Assembly (NCBI RefSeq): GCF_949987515.2
Contig: NC_082690.1
Location: 102,484,400-102,548,399 of the forward strand
DNA from: Delphinus delphis
Lineage: Eukaryota; Chordata; Mammalia; Artiodactyla; Delphinidae
Direction of reading: 5' to 3'
Length of the DNA: 64,000 nt
The translations under genes and the position numbers were made by a program. Shown here in pieces: positions 35,801-44,605 of this stretch. The notes beneath the pieces are model-generated. The model was not told the DNA's origin, did no database searches, and saw only the letters and a program-made list of their open reading frames with translations. The first letter of the stretch is position 1. The number at the start of each line of letters is the position of its first letter.

Positions 35801-38342
35801 ACCGCCTGGCACAGATCCGGGGCTGGATGACCTGGATGCAGCCCTGAGCAACCTGGAGGTGAAGCTGGAGGGGTCGACGCGCACGGACGTGCTGGTGAGG
35901 AGGGGCCCCAGTCAGGGGTTGGGGTCAGGGTCAAGTGCAGGGACCAGCACCCCCCTGACTCCTCTCCTCCCCAGGACAGCCTCACCACCATCCCAGAACT
36001 CAAGGATCATCTCCGGATCTTCCGGTGAGTCTGGGCCCAGAATTGGCAGCCCTGCTGGAGGGGCCCAGTGTGGAGAGAGGACAGGAGGGAGGGAGGGGGC
36101 CTGTCACGAACCTCCCACCTCACCCTCAGGCCCCGGAAGCTGACCCTGAAGGGGTACCGCCAGCACTGGGTAGTGTTCAAGGAGACCACGCTGTCCTACT
36201 ACAAGAGCCAGGACGAGGCCCCCGGGGACCCCATTCAGCAGCTCAACCTCAAGGGTAAGTGAGGGCGGATTGGCCAGGAGAGGGACAAGGGCTGTGTGCT
36301 GGCCAGGTGAATGCTCTCACTTGTCTCCTCCCGGGGGCAGGGAAGATGCCCTCTGACCTGTGGCCACTGTGCAGGACTGGCCTTCACCCAGGGCCCTCTC
36401 AACATGCCTCCCTCTCCCAGCCTAGCCCACCCCTTCCTCCTCCAGGCTGTGAAGTGGTCCCTGATGTCAACGTCTCAGGCCAGAAGTTTTGCATTAAACT
36501 CCTGGTGCCCTCCCCTGAGGGCATGAGTGAGATCTACCTGCGGTGCCAGGATGTGAGTGAGGGCTGGGCAGGGGCCAGGGCTGAGCCAGGCCAAGGGCAG
36601 GGGCTGAGCTAGAGCCTTGCCAGCCCCTCACCTCCCCCTCCCCCCATCCCACCCCAGGAGCAGCAGTACGCCCGCTGGATGGCCGGATGCCGACTGGCCT
36701 CCAAGGGCCGCACCATGGCGGACAGCAGCTACTCCAGCGAGGTGCAGGCCATCCTGGCTTTCCTCAGCCTGCAGCGGACAGGCGGCGGGGGCTCAGGCAA
36801 CCACCCCCAGGGCCCTGATGCCTCCGCCGAGGGCCTCAACCCCTACGGGCTTGTCGCCCCCCGCTTCCAGCGAAAGTTCAAGGCCAAGCAGGTGCCAGAG
36901 GGAGTAGGTGGCGGGAATGGCCAGGGGGTTTACCGGCCACCCTTGCCCCTGGATGTCCACAGAGCCCTCCTGTGGAAATGCACACGCTCACTCGCTCCTT
37001 CTCCCACCTGGGCCCCTGAGACTCAGCGTGCTGCTCCCCACCCTCTGTGGGGGTGTCACGGTCCAGCTGCCCATGTCCACCTCAGGGCCCGGCTCAGCTC
37101 ACATGTGCTGAACGGTGAGGGGGTGCACTCAGGTGGACCCACACTGGGCACTGGCCCTGCCCCAAGTTCAGCATCCTGTCTCCCTGATGGGGACAGGCAG
37201 GGGGTCTCAGGGACCGTGGCAGCCCCTCACCAGCGTTGTCCCGCAGCTCACTCCACGGATCCTGGAAGCCCACCAGAATGTGGCCCAACTCTCGCTGTCC
37301 GAGGCCCAGCTGCGCTTCATTCAGGCCTGGCAGTCCCTGCCTGACTTCGGCATCTCCTACGTGGTGGTCAGGTATGAGTACCACCCCGGTCCATTCTGCT
37401 AAGCACCATCTCTGAAGATTGTGAAGCCTTCCTTCCCGTCCTCCGCGGGGAGACCTTACCGAGGGCAGCCTGCGTGCACCCGCTTCCGTCCTGCAAACAC
37501 AAGAGAGGGATCAGGCGGGGAGAGCAGGGGATCCCGCCCCGTCCCAGCTCTGCCACAGACCATTTCCTCTCTGGGCCTTGGGCAGCTGACCTGCAGGACA
37601 GGGTTGGGTGGCTGCTGTGACAGGAAGTGCCCCTGTGACGCCCCTTTTCCAAGCCTGCAAAGATAGGAGCAAGCGGATGATGAAGCTACAAAAAAAAGTT
37701 GCTGTCGAAAAGCACGGACTGATGCTGCTAAATGCTGTCATTGTGATTATAGTAATTAACCCCCATTTTCCAGATGAGCAACTTGAGACCCAGAAAACCT
37801 AAGAGATTTACTTGCCAGCTTGCTGCTGAGCTCCGCACCTGGTTGTCTGGGAGGGCTCCGGGGCCAGGAAGGGTGGGGCCCCAGCTCACACTCTCCCCTT
37901 GGGCACCAGGTTCAAGGGCAGCAGAAAAGACGAGATTCTGGGCATCGCCAACAACCGACTGATCCGCATCGACTTGGCCGTGGGCGACGTGGTCAAGACC
38001 TGGCGCTTCAGCAACATGCGCCAGTGGAATGTCAACTGGGACATCCGGCAGGTGGGCCGGGAGTGAGGGTGGGGGAGGGACACGGGCTGGGCCAGACCCA
38101 ACCAGGGCAGGGCTGCTCCCTCATCCCACCCCCGACCAGCCCTCTGACTGCCCACCCCACAGGTAGCCATTGAGTTCGACGAGCACATCAACGTGGCTTT
38201 CAGCTGCGTATCTGCCAGCTGCCGCATCGTGCATGAGTACATTGGGGGCTACATCTTCCTGTCAACGCGGGAGCGGGCCCGCGGGGAGGAGCTGGATGAG
38301 GACCTCTTCCTGCAGCTCACAGGAGGCCACGAGGCCTTCTGA
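20247..38342 (+). CDS. FERMT3: Kindlin-3 (fermitin family member 3), integrin activator, 663 aa
   Basis: Fourteen coding exons: 20247-20406, 23167-23400, 23616-23735, 23833-24001, 24216-24318, 35491-35598, 35760-35894, 35975-36024, 36130-36254, 36446-36552, 36658-36891, 37247-37371, 37910-38051 and 38163-38342. They join in frame to 663 aa, the length of the shorter human isoform; the four-residue insert of the longer human isoform has no matching acceptor before 36130. The protein is the blood-cell cytoplasmic adaptor that binds integrin beta tails and, with talin, switches integrins on. A Lys-rich stretch is encoded in exon 4 (about 23660-23700). The PH domain starts near residue 360 (exon 10), and the C-terminal F3 subdomain carries the conserved Gln595-Trp596 pair needed for integrin binding. 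ATG 20247 is the first in the exon. Intron 6 is 11.2 kb; most of the others are under 1 kb. Confidence 0.97.
22650..22740 (+). repeat. MIR element
   Basis: 'aaactgaggcccagagaggttcagg' followed by 'ggccaaggtcacagagctagtaa' is MIR core text, in FERMT3 intron 2. Confidence 0.75.
25014..25108 (-). mobile_element. Short tRNA-derived SINE
   Basis: Poly(T), then 'ggctacaccacacggcat', a B-box remnant and 'ccactggatggccagggaagtt': a diverged short SINE in reverse, in FERMT3 intron 6. Confidence 0.7.
25436..25920 (-). mobile_element. CHR SINE carrying extra 3' sequence and a second A-tail
   Basis: A reverse SINE (about 25504-25920, with an (AAAT)n tail) continues on its 3' side into about 54 bp of non-SINE sequence (25447-25500), then a second poly(A) (poly(T) on plus, to 25434). 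The 17-bp direct repeat CCTGAAACAGAACTCTT encloses the whole block, at 25419-25435 and 25921-25937. One insertion of a read-through transcript explains this best. Confidence 0.8.
26415..26560 (-). mobile_element. L1 3'-end fragment
   Basis: 'tattgaagtatagttgatgaacaat' and 'ccatatagtgattcacaattttt' are reverse cetartiodactyl L1 3' UTR text. Confidence 0.65.
26590..26705 (-). mobile_element. Short tRNA-derived SINE
   Basis: 'gtggctgtgctgcgtggcttg' ... 'ccagggatcaaacctgg' ... 'ccactggacctccagggaattccc', in reverse orientation. Confidence 0.85.
26975..27102 (-). mobile_element. Short tRNA-derived SINE
   Basis: An (ATTT)n tail, then 'gatcttagttccctgaccagggatcgaaccc' ... 'ccactggactgccagggaattccc', in reverse orientation. 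Confidence 0.88.
27125..27716 (-). mobile_element. Old L1 3' region, antisense
   Basis: 'acctgcctgttctggacatttcatgtatatg'-type text and 'ttatttatccattcatcagttaatagacatttg' are typical reverse-strand L1 3' sequence. It is split by the U6-L1 insertion that follows. Confidence 0.7.
27732..28220 (-). mobile_element. U6-L1 chimeric retroinsertion
   Basis: On the minus strand this reads: a near-intact U6 snRNA (28219-28113), directly joined to a 5'-truncated L1 3' end (28112 to about 27735), ending in an A-rich tail. The 15-bp direct repeat GTCCATTATTTTTTT at 27717-27731 and 28221-28235 encloses both parts, so they went in together by L1-type target-primed reverse transcription. It sits inside older L1 sequence in FERMT3 intron 6. 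Human U6-L1 chimeras of this layout are known. Confidence 0.9.
28113..28219 (-). pseudogene. U6 snRNA copy, 107 nt, 2 mismatches
   Basis: The reverse complement follows vertebrate U6 from the GTxCTCGCTTCGGC 5' stem to the terminal T5. The ACAGAGA region, the AGC catalytic triad region and the 3' internal stem-loop are intact. I count two differences from human U6: the third base (A instead of G) and one base just before the T-run. It is part of the U6-L1 insertion and no proximal sequence element is evident upstream, so it is called a retropseudogene; expression cannot be excluded. Confidence 0.9.
28236..29810. mobile_element. Ancient LINE-derived block
   Basis: Text such as 'aagacttcctttaacatttcttgtcaagc', 'tttctctttatcactggtttt' and 'cccacagctcactgatgctctgttcagtg' recurs in mammalian genomes as old L1-class sequence. 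It contains a nested SINE (28632-28800). Subfamily and orientation are not certain. Confidence 0.55.
28632..28800 (-). mobile_element. CHR-2-like SINE, internally shortened
   Basis: Poly(T), then 'gcggtacgcgggcctctcactg' to 'ccaccagggaagccc'. It lacks part of the 'gcgcaggctcagcggccatggc' middle found in the copy at 13029. A 9-bp duplication, TTGCCTTTG, flanks it (28623-28631 and 28801-28809). Confidence 0.88.
29821..29937 (-). mobile_element. Short tRNA-derived SINE
   Basis: A long poly(T), then 'gatcttagttccctgaccagggattgaacc' ... 'ccaccagggaattcac'. The target duplication TTCTGAGTATT is seen before (29812-29822) and after (29942-29952). Confidence 0.88.
30446..30570 (+). mobile_element. 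Short tRNA-derived SINE
   Basis: 'gggaattccctggaggtccagtgg' ... 'gagaactaagatcccacaagctg', A-rich end. It is in the sense orientation. Confidence 0.85.
31420..31680. mobile_element. Ancient LINE-derived fragment
   Basis: 'gatagtttggctaggtacagaattctaggtttgaaacattttcctgcc' is common old L1-class text; edges are approximate. Confidence 0.45.
31687..31783 (+). mobile_element. Short SINE, 5' part
   Basis: 'gggagttgcctggtgatctagtgg' through 'gaactgagatcctgcaagg', abutting a reverse SINE on the right. Confidence 0.7.
31784..32183 (-). mobile_element. CHR SINE, long form, with an internal poly(T) insertion
   Basis: 'ggctgcattgggtcttcgttgctg' ... repeated 'cagtagttgtggc' units ... 'ccaccagggaagccct', in reverse. 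Near its 5' end it is interrupted by a 29-bp T-rich block, 32113-32141, flanked by a 17-bp repeat. Confidence 0.88.
32190..33235 (-). mobile_element. Old L1 3' region, antisense, split by a SINE
   Basis: 'acatttccccaatgactaat' ... 'ttatatattctgtacatgag' before the SINE, and 'gctaagcagaagctcctaattttaat' ... 'ggtccatttactgaaaagagcatcc' after it, are reverse-strand L1 text. The two halves join cleanly when the SINE at 32460-32765 is removed. Confidence 0.7.
32460..32765 (-). mobile_element. CHR SINE with (TTGA)n tail
   Basis: A complete reverse copy with an unusual tetranucleotide tail of about six TTGA units (about 32478-32503). The exact 18-bp target duplication CTCTTAGTGGTTTATTTT lies at 32442-32459 and 32766-32783. 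Confidence 0.93.
33250..33541 (-). mobile_element. CHR SINE, long form
   Basis: An (ATTT)n tail, 'ggctgcgttgagtctttgtc' ... 'ccaccagggaaaccct', in reverse. A second copy follows directly. Confidence 0.88.
33542..33822 (-). mobile_element. CHR SINE, long form, lacking its tail
   Basis: It starts 'gcattgggtctttgttgctg' without an A-rich tail and ends 'ccaccagggcagcccc'. It abuts the previous element in the same orientation. Confidence 0.85.
34571..34740 (-). mobile_element. Cetartiodactyl L1 3' end, antisense
   Basis: 'tctttattggagtataattgctttacaat' ... 'ccctccctcttgcctctccctccc' matches the L1 part of the U6-L1 insertion closely, so it is the same young L1 lineage. Confidence 0.85.
37735..37830 (+). 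repeat. MIR fragment
   Basis: 'cccccattttccagatgagcaacttgagaccc' is MIR core text, in the FERMT3 intron before exon 14. Confidence 0.65.
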
Positions 38343-38699
38343 AGCCTGTCTTACTGCCCCCGCCCCACTCACCACCTTCCATGACCGCTCCAAAGCCCAC
38401 ACCCATTAGGATTCACTGCCCACATCCTCTCCAGACGTGCACTGACCGAGCTGGGCACATTCACCCACTGTCACTGGCCTTGTGTAGACCAGGGACCTGG
38501 CTGGGCCAGACTCTGCCATCCCCCAGGCTAGGGAGAGGGGGCTCTAGTTTGTATAGCACCCGCCCTTCCCTGTTTGAGTGACCAAGACCAACACCCCTGA
38601 CCTAGCTGTAGTCCCTGAGCACATGAGGAAGACTGGCTACAGCTACAGAATGATGACTCATAGGTTCAAACTGGAGTTTCTCTTTTGTTATCTTTTTAC

Positions 38700-38705
38700 A
38701 TTAAA
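38700..38705 (+). terminator. FERMT3: FERMT3 polyadenylation signal (ATTAAA)
   Basis: The common variant ATTAAA lies 358 bp after the stop codon. Cleavage 10-30 bp on would fall inside the last coding exon of TRPT1 on the other strand. Confidence 0.7.
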
Positions 38706-38713
38706 AAAAATAT

Positions 38714-38719
38714 TTTATT
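38714..38719 (-). terminator. TRPT1: TRPT1 polyadenylation signal overlapping the stop codon
   Basis: On the minus strand the sequence reads CAATAAAA; the TAA stop (38717-38715) is inside AATAAA. No other AATAAA/ATTAAA was found on this strand in the next few hundred bases, so the 3' UTR is probably only some 10-25 nt. Confidence 0.7.
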
Positions 38720-41078
38720 GTTGGGTCATCCTTCTTCCTCTGGAGCTGTGCTTGGGGTCACTCTGACACTCTGTTTCTTCATTACCAGCCAAGGAGAGGG
38801 GCTTTCCTGAGAGAGAAAAGAGTTGGTTAGAAAAGGGAGAACTAAGTCAGTCTGGGGTTGGGAGCTGGGAAAGAGGTGAGGGCAGAGGGCACAGGCTTCA
38901 GGCACAAAGAATAGTGGTGGAGTGGTGGTTCTTACGGGTGGGGCGTAGCTGCAGGGCCTCCTTGAAATACTTGGGAGGCAGGACGCCATCAGCGTTCCCT
39001 GGAGTCAGGATCACCCCATTAGCAGAGCGGAAGAAGGGGATTCCATCTGCAGACAGAGCCAGAGATGTGACTCATGCCCTCTCTGAAGGCCTGGGGCAAT
39101 ACCTGCTGTGTCCAGACTCACCTGCCAGGGCCAGGGGCCCGTTGATGAACACAGCCACTTCGCAATTTGGCCGCATGCCTGAGTAGACAATTGGAGCTGG
39201 GGTCTGGGGCGTCTGGACTGTGGTTATCAAACCTGGGTGGGCTGGGGTCCTGAGCTCACTGCGGTGTGGGTGGGGGGTTGCTCCTGCATGCAGGGCTTGG
39301 GCTGCCCCTGGACAAGAGGCTATGACCCTTGGAGGAGGACCTGGGAGCACAGAATGGGTGGGAGTAGCTTGGGGGGGCACTGACCACTGATGACACCAGG
39401 GTCCCCAAGCAGTCCCGCGGCCAGATGGATGTGCGTCCTCCCCCGGCAGGATAGGCCCTTGAGCAGGATGGATGGCCAGTGCTGCCAGAATGTGCCATGG
39501 ACAAGCACCAGGGGCAGGGCCTGTGGGGTCTCCAGGGGAATCAGCTCCAACTCAGGTACCTGGGATGGACGGGGAATGGGCAGCAGTGAGACCCCCTCAC
39601 AGACAGGGGTCTCACATGGCTCTCCCACTTGTCCCCTTAGCTCCCACCTTCAGGGAGTGACCCTGATTGGCCCGGATGAGAGGGCCGGCGCCGGGGTCCC
39701 CTGGCTGCAGGGCGAACCGCTGCTTCCCATTGGTGTCCACCACACGCTGCACATCTTCAACTGAGAAGCTGCAGAACTGGGGCAGCTGCAGGAGGGTGTC
39801 CAGGGGCACAAAACCATCTGTGGGCAGGTAGAGTGGTCAGGAGCTGAACTTGCTCTGGCCTGGGCCCCAGTTAACAGGGGAAGCCACAGGCAACGAGAAC
39901 AGAGCCTGTGTGACCTTTAGAAAGTCTCCCCTGGGACTTCCCTGGTGGCACAGTGGTTAAGAATCCGCCTGCCAATGCAGGGGACCCGGGTTCGAGCCCT
40001 GATCCGGGAAGATCCCACATGCCGCAGAGCAACTAAGCCCGTGTGCCACAACTCCTGAGCCTGCGCTCTAGAGTCCACGAGCCACAACTACTGAAGCCTG
40101 CACGCCTAGAGCCCGTGCTCCACAACAAGAGAAGCCACTGCAATGAGAAGCCCGCGCACTGCAACAAAGAATAGCCCCCACTCGCCGCAACTAGAGAAGC
40201 CCGCGCGCATCAACGAAGACCAAAGGCAGCCAAAAATTTAAAAATTAATTAAGTAATTAAAAAAAAAAAGAAAGTCTCCCCTTTCTGAGCCTCAGTTTCT
40301 CAACTTATATGGGAATAGGATCTGCCTCATGGAGGGTCACAAAGATCAAGTGACCCTTTTGAGCACAGTACCCAGCCCAGAGCGGACATTCAGTAAACAT
40401 CAGTTACCCCAACAGTCTCACAGTGCCCAGTCTTGGGATAAGTGTTTATTGGGCCACTGGGCTGGAGGTGTCACCAGGCCTGGCCCAGATAGAGGCTCCT
40501 CTCCCAGTCTGCCCTGGACATTATACTGGGCTCTGGGCCTCGGTCTTCCCTATACACGGAAGGGATGTACCTTCTGTGCTGTTCTCATAGGACTGCGGTG
40601 GGAGCCATGAGGGAAGGCAGTCACAGACAGGCTCACACTGCTCCCTGGGCTCCAACCACTCCTGGGCCCAGCCTCTAAGATGCTCACTTACCGGGCCCCA
40701 TGGGAAGCCCCAGCTTCAGGGCCCCGTGGCGCAGGGCATAGGACAGAGCCTTGGACAGTTGTACATCCCGGTCCTGAAAGAGCCCAGAGGCGGCCGTTAG
40801 TCCCCGTGGTGACCCTGCCCTGCTGCTCACCCTGAACTCAGTGATCTGCTGTAGGAGACCAGAGGGAGAGGAGTCCCTGTGCTCCCTGGGAACAGCACAA
40901 TCCATCTGCCCCCACTCCCACCCGACCAGCATTTCCCAGGGAGCAGGACCCCCTCCCCTGCCCTCCCACATTGGGAGCAGGGGTGAGGGTGGAGGGGTCG
41001 CACCTGTTCCCGGGGTCTGTGAGCCCTTCTACCCTTGGGCCCTGCTGCTTCCTGCCTCCTTCCTCTAGGGGCGTTCAT
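38715..41078 (-). CDS. TRPT1: tRNA 2'-phosphotransferase 1, 253 aa
   Basis: Coding exons in transcript order: 41078-41004, 40773-40692, 39817-39648, 39559-39385, 39178-39122, 39046-38936 and 38806-38715. All are GT-AG; the product of 253 aa equals the human length. The first coding exon begins at an acceptor (41087), and a likely non-coding exon 1 ends at donor 41441 in the promoter shared with NUDT22. The Tpt1/KptA enzyme transfers the splice-junction 2'-phosphate of tRNA to NAD+. Conserved family stretches are present: 'ALRHGALKLGL' with the Arg-His pair, 'LIRANQGHS', and 'GRTHIHLA'. The final residues Gln-Gln and the stop overlap the polyadenylation signal. A young SINE lies antisense in the intron between 39818 and 40691. 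Confidence 0.96.
39933..40270 (+). mobile_element. CHR SINE, full length, in a TRPT1 intron
   Basis: A complete long-form copy from 'gggacttccctggtggcacagtgg' to an A-rich tail. The exact 14-bp target duplication AGAAAGTCTCCCCT lies at 39919-39932 and 40269-40282. It is antisense to TRPT1. Confidence 0.95.
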
Positions 41079-41214
41079 GGCCAAGACCTGTGGGGAGCAG
41101 TGAAATGTGGAGACTGTTAAGGACCTTCCCATGTCCCCACGATGCCCAGAGAGTCACAAAGCCTCGGGATGTGAGAGCTGGGAGGGAGATATTCAGATTT
41201 CTAAATTCACTTCC

Positions 41215-41300
41215 CACCCCTAACTCCCTGGTGCAGATAGGGAAACTGAGGCCCAGCAAGACTTGCCCAAGGTGACACTCTGTCAGCCACAGGGCCCAGG
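41215..41300 (+). repeat. MIR fragment
   Basis: 'agatagggaaactgaggcccagcaagacttgcccaaggtgacac' is MIR core text upstream of the TRPT1 coding exons. Confidence 0.7.
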
Positions 41301-41359
41301 GAAGTCGAGCCCCTGCGACCCAGGCTCCTGGTCTGCCCCGCAAATAGGGCCTGGGGAGG

Positions 41360-41650
41360 CGGGGCCGGCAACCAGGCTAACGGGGCAGAAATGTCTGGGC
41401 CGGCCAGAGAAACAGAGCCGGGACGGACGGGAAGGCTCACCGACTCCGGGGGGCCGGGCAGCTGACCCGGACGGGCCCGTCAGCTGACCCCGACGGGCCC
41501 TGAGCGCCAGGACCGGCCAATGAGAAGCCGAGGAAGAAGGGGGCGGGTACTTCCGCTCCGGGGGAAAGAGGCGGAGCCTGCGAGGAGAGTAGGCAGGTGA
41601 TTGCCGGCTGCAGCCTGGAGCTTCCGGACCCTGGGAAGGGTACCGCCGCA
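41360..41650. promoter_or_regulatory. Shared TRPT1/NUDT22 bidirectional promoter
   Basis: CpG-rich sequence separates the 5' ends of two divergent genes. A CCAAT box is at 41517-41521. A tandem duplication of about 21 bp, each copy starting CAGCTGACC, lies at 41459-41501. The TRPT1 donor (41441, minus) is on the left side; NUDT22 transcription must start to the right, before the acceptor at 41942. Confidence 0.7.
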
Positions 41651-41960
41651 TCAGGGGTTGGAGGCAAGACTTTTGGTTTGGGGAGACAGAGGCATTAGGG
41701 GGTGACAGGACCCAGGACCTCTGAGTCGTAGGGATGCCCGGGAGTCTCAGGGACGTCTGGTAGCAGGAGCCTCGGAGCTCTTGCTGGGATGATAAGACGT
41801 TTTACAGCCCAGGGAGGGGTCAGGGGGGTGCAGAAGGGCTGGGAGTACCCTCAGGAGGTTTGTGGCAGAGGGGGCCAGCTGTCGGGTCCAAGGGTGGCTG
41901 TGGGTCCCCCGGGGTGACAGGCCTGGCTCTGCCCTCCCCCAGAACTGCCCTATCCAGATC

Positions 41961-44556
41961 ATGGACCCTGAGGTGTCCCTGCTGCTGCAGTGCCCCCCGG
42001 GGGGGCTGCCTGAGGAGCAGGTACGGGCTGAGCTGAGCCCTGCCTACGACCGTCGCCCACTGCCAGGAGGGGACAAGGCCATCACCGCAGTCTGGGAGAG
42101 CCGGCTTCAGGCCCAGCCCTGGCTCTTTGACGCCCCCAAGTTCCGCCTGCACTCTGCCACCCTGGTGCCCACTGGCTCGCTGGGGCCACAGCTGCACCTG
42201 TGCCTGGGCCTTACTTCCTATCGAGACTTCCTGGGCACCAACTGGGCCAGCTCAGCTGCCTGGCTGCGACAGCAGGGGGCCGCCGACTGGGGTGACAAGC
42301 AAGCCTACCTGGCGGACCCCTTAGGGGTGGGCGCTGCACTGGCCACTGCTGACGACTTCCTTGTCTTCCTGCGCCGCTCTGGGCAGGTGGCTGAGGCACC
42401 TGGGCTAGTGGACGTGCCCGGTGGGCACCCTGAGCCTCAGGTGAGATGCCAGGCTGGGCGCAAAGGCACAAAGACCCAGAGAGCTGGGGTTTGTTTTCTT
42501 CATCCCTTGAAGGGGGAGTTGGTGCTTATCCGAAAGTCTCCGTTCAGGGCAGCCTCTCAGCCTCCCTGCTGAATCCTGCCCCAGACCCATGGGAAGTTAG
42601 GGAATTGGGGGTGGGGGTAGGGATGGAGGAGCTAGCTGGACCTGTGGTTTTCCATCTGGAAAAACAGGGCCTGGGTCAGGGGATCACCAAGCCTCTCACT
42701 CTGTGCCCAACCAGGCCCTCAGGGCCAGTGAGTGTGGGGAAAAGCAGGGCGAGAAGAGGGGAGCAGGGGCTGAGCCTGACCTCTTACAGGCCCTGTGCCC
42801 AGGTGGCAGACCCCTGCACATCAACCTCCCTGGGGAGCTGGTGGTGCATGAGCTCTTCTCCAGTGTCCTTCAGGAGATCTGTGATGAGGTGAGTGAGAGG
42901 CAGGTGGGACAGAGTGGTGGGCAAGGAGGGAGGGGATAGAACAATCCAGAATTTTGTAGGTCTGGGATGGCAGGAGTGTCTTTAGGCATCTGGCTTTTTT
43001 TTTTTTTTTTTTTGGCTGCCTCACGTGGCTTGTGGGATCTTAGTTCCTTGACCAGGGACTGAAACCAGGCCCTTGGCAGTGAGAGTGTGGAGTCCTAATC
43101 ACTGGCCCGCCAGGGAATTCCCAGGCATCTGGCATTGAGCAAAGAGCTTGGCTTTGCAGCTAGGCACACTTGGAGTGGAATTCTAACCCTCACCTCTGTG
43201 TGCCTCGTCTCTGTGTTCCTCTTTACAATGGGGACAATAATAACTGTCTTGCCTACTCCCGCCAGGTTTGTTGAAAAGAGGAGTAAATGGGAGTCCCAAT
43301 TACTTTTTAAAATTTTATTTATTTATTTTTGGCTGCGTTGGGTCTTCGTTGCTGTGCACAGGCTTTCTCTAGTTGAGGCAAGCGGGGGCTACTCTACGTT
43401 GCAATGCGCGGGCTTCTCATTGCCATGGCTTCTCTTGTTGCGGAGCACAGGCTCTAGGCGCATGGGCTTCAGTAGTTGTGGCATGTGGGCTCAGTAGTTG
43501 TGGCTCGTGGGCTCTAGAGCGCAGGCTCAATAGTTGTGGTGCACGGGCTTAGTTGCTCCGCAGCATGTGGGATCTTCCCGGACCAGGGATCAAACCCGTG
43601 TCCCCTGCATTGGCAGGCTGATTCTTAACCACTGCATCACCAGGGAAGCCCCCAGTTACTAAATTGACTTCCCTAGGGTGACCCTGGGCTAACTGTTCCA
43701 TCTCTCCCATTGTGCTTTTCTCATGTGAAATGAACATGCCCAAGATCTGACATTCTGTGATTCTGGGCACTTGAACTACACACTGTAAAATGCTGTACAA
43801 GGGTAACATGCTGTTCTTCATTGAGAGGGGCAGGGATGTGGGCAGTGGGCACTGACAGGTGGTACACCTGGCCCCAGGTGAACCTGCCGCTGCTCACCCT
43901 GAGCCAGCCGCTGCTGTTGGGCATTGCCTGCAATGAGACCAGTGCCGGCCGTGCCAGTGCTGAGTTCTACGTCCAGTGAGTGAGCTCTGGGAGACAGGGT
44001 CCTGGGTCCTGGAGTAGGTGGGTGGTTGAGCGGCATGGCTGAGGCAGCGGGGACTCCACAGGGACCCTACAGGGTCTAAGCACTCACCAGGCCACTCTCA
44101 CATCCTTGTCCAGGTGCAGCCTGACTTCGGAGCAGGTGAGGAAGCACTACACGAGTGGGGGACCTGAGGCCCACGAATCCACAGGAATCATCTTTGTGGA
44201 GTCACAGGTTTGAGGTGGCGAAGTGTGTCTCATTTGGACAAGGAGCTGGGTTGGGGCTTGCAGAGGCCTGGTGATGCATGTCTGTCTCCTGGGCCTGGGT
44301 CAGAGGGGCCTCCCACATCTCTCAGAGCTTCCCTCCAGAGGCACAAGACCTCATTGGGGATGTCCTCAGCCCAAGGGAGAGGGCCAGAACTGTGGGCACA
44401 GCTCCTGCAAGAAACCCGAGGTCGGAATATTTGGGTCTCACTGTCTTCCCACAGAGTGTGAGGAGGTTGCAGGAGACTGAAATGTGGGCCGAGCTCTGCC
44501 CCTCAGCCAAAGGCGCCATCTTCCTCTACAACGAATTCCAGGAAAGTTCCACCTAA
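41961..44556 (+). CDS. NUDT22: NUDT22, UDP-sugar hydrolase of the Nudix superfamily, 290 aa
   Basis: Coding exons: 41961-42440, 42790-42888, 43878-43975, 44114-44207 and 44455-44556, all GT-AG and in frame. The start ATG is 18 bp into the exon that begins at acceptor 41943. The family hydrolyses UDP-glucose and UDP-galactose, releasing UMP. The Nudix helix is degenerate: the stretch over exons 2-3 reads '[12 protein letters not shown]', keeping the Glu pair but with Gln for Arg and Asn for Gly of the textbook box, as I recall in human NUDT22. The protein stops after 'EFQESST', so the C-terminus is about 13 residues shorter than the 303-aa human form as I remember it. Intron 2 carries two SINEs. 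Confidence 0.95.
42994..43122 (-). mobile_element. Short tRNA-derived SINE
   Basis: Poly(T), 'ggctgcctcacgtggcttg' ... 'ccgccagggaattccc', in NUDT22 intron 2. The target duplication AGGCATCTGGC lies at 42984-42994 and 43123-43133. Confidence 0.9.
43303..43650 (-). mobile_element. CHR SINE, long form
   Basis: An (ATTT)n tail, 'ggctgcgttgggtcttcgttgc' ... 'catcaccagggaagccc', in NUDT22 intron 2. The flanks 'tcccaattact' and 'cccagttact' look like a slightly decayed target duplication. Confidence 0.9.
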
Positions 44557-44599
44557 GTCGCCCTAGAGTCCCCAGCCCTATCACCACAGCTCGGAAGAC

Positions 44600-44605
44600 A
44601 ATAAA
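44600..44605 (+). terminator. NUDT22: NUDT22 polyadenylation signal
   Basis: A canonical AATAAA lies 44 bp after the stop codon, giving a very short 3' UTR. Confidence 0.85.
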
